A stretch of DNA of 15,048 bases from JAKEGK01 sp036507695. GTDB taxonomy: Bacteria > Pseudomonadota > Gammaproteobacteria > SZUA-152. Location: positions 1 through 15,048 of the forward strand of contig DATCIR010000354.1 of NCBI GenBank assembly GCA_036507695.1. Reading direction: 5' to 3'. The notes under the pieces are model-generated. The model ran no database searches and had not been told where the DNA came from. It saw only the letters and a program-made list of their open reading frames with translations. The stretch's first letter is position 1. The number at the start of each line of letters is the position of its first letter. Shown in pieces: positions 14,912-15,048 of this stretch. Position numbers and translations under genes: made by a program.

Positions 14912-15048
14912 AGTGTCGCGAACCAGAAATATCGAAACATAAAACGGCAGCTTTTTCCGCATGGCCGCGTTGCTCGTCGTTGCCATAGTCCCCGCTATGA
15001 CGCCTCCTCACGCCTTGCCCTGCGAAAAAATCCCTCCGTTTTATTTGT
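14912..15048. repeat. Second palindromic repeat element, cut by the right edge
   Basis: ATAAAACGG (14939-14947) is the exact inverted copy of CCGTTTTAT (15036-15044). The midpoint of this pair, 14991.5, is exactly the midpoint of an inner hairpin, CATAG-TCCCCG-CTATG (14984-14999). Between them TTTTTCCGCA (14952-14961) faces TGCGAAAAAA (15021-15030), and the rest pairs imperfectly. The distinctive sequence GTGTCGCGAACC from 14913 may be the true left end, in which case about 22 bp lie beyond the window. No coding capacity. Probably another mobile or extragenic palindromic repeat; family unknown. Confidence 0.65.

Noticed and set aside
1..15048. CRISPR array, tRNA, rRNA, toxin-antitoxin pair, phage or defence genes
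   Set aside because: No regularly spaced repeats, no tRNA- or rRNA-like sequence and no such protein motifs were seen; the coding space is filled by metabolic genes and one sensor kinase.

Overview
The window is a chromosomal glycogen (alpha-1,4/1,6-glucan) metabolism locus of a Gram-negative bacterium. The cytoplasmic enzymes resemble proteobacterial homologues. The set of GlgA, GlgB, GlgC, MalQ, a GH57 enzyme and a Thermus-type GlgP is the kind found in gammaproteobacteria such as methanotrophs and sulfur oxidisers, but the genus cannot be fixed from sequence alone. Base composition looks moderate and even across the genes, and I see no sign that any gene here was recently acquired. Almost all of the window is ordinary, intact metabolic coding sequence. 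I did not find a defence system, prophage, CRISPR array, RNA gene or intact transposon.

Layout, left to right: the 3' part of an alpha-glucan phosphorylase gene (glgP, +, cut by the left edge). Then, on the minus strand and convergent with it, malQ, a GH57 glucanase/transferase gene and glgC; their order of transcription is glgC, GH57, malQ, and glgC overlaps the GH57 gene by 11 bp. An AT-rich intergenic region of about 270 bp separates glgC from the divergent glgB and glgA (+). Convergent with these comes a second minus-strand group, transcribed in the order hybrid histidine kinase, pgl, glk. The last ~560 bp (14488-15048) contain no gene but hold two long, symmetric palindromic elements, the second running off the right edge.

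Pathway: GlgC makes ADP-glucose, GlgA extends the chain and GlgB adds the branches. GlgP releases glucose-1-phosphate from chain ends. MalQ redistributes short maltodextrins and releases glucose, and the GH57 enzyme probably handles branched or internal glucan, since no GlgX-type debranching enzyme is present here. Free glucose is recaptured by glucokinase (Glk) as glucose-6-phosphate, and Pgl hydrolyses 6-phosphogluconolactone after glucose-6-phosphate dehydrogenase (not in the window), leading to the oxidative pentose phosphate or Entner-Doudoroff route. The locus therefore couples storage, mobilisation and oxidation of glucose. The membrane sensor kinase may be co-transcribed with pgl and glk and may tune this, but its signal and partner are unknown.

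The points most worth checking are the two palindromic elements at the right end, the histidine kinase with an altered receiver domain beside sugar genes, the E. coli activator-site lysine replaced in GlgC, the stacked GGA motifs in the glgC leader, and the 12-bp direct repeat in front of glgB.
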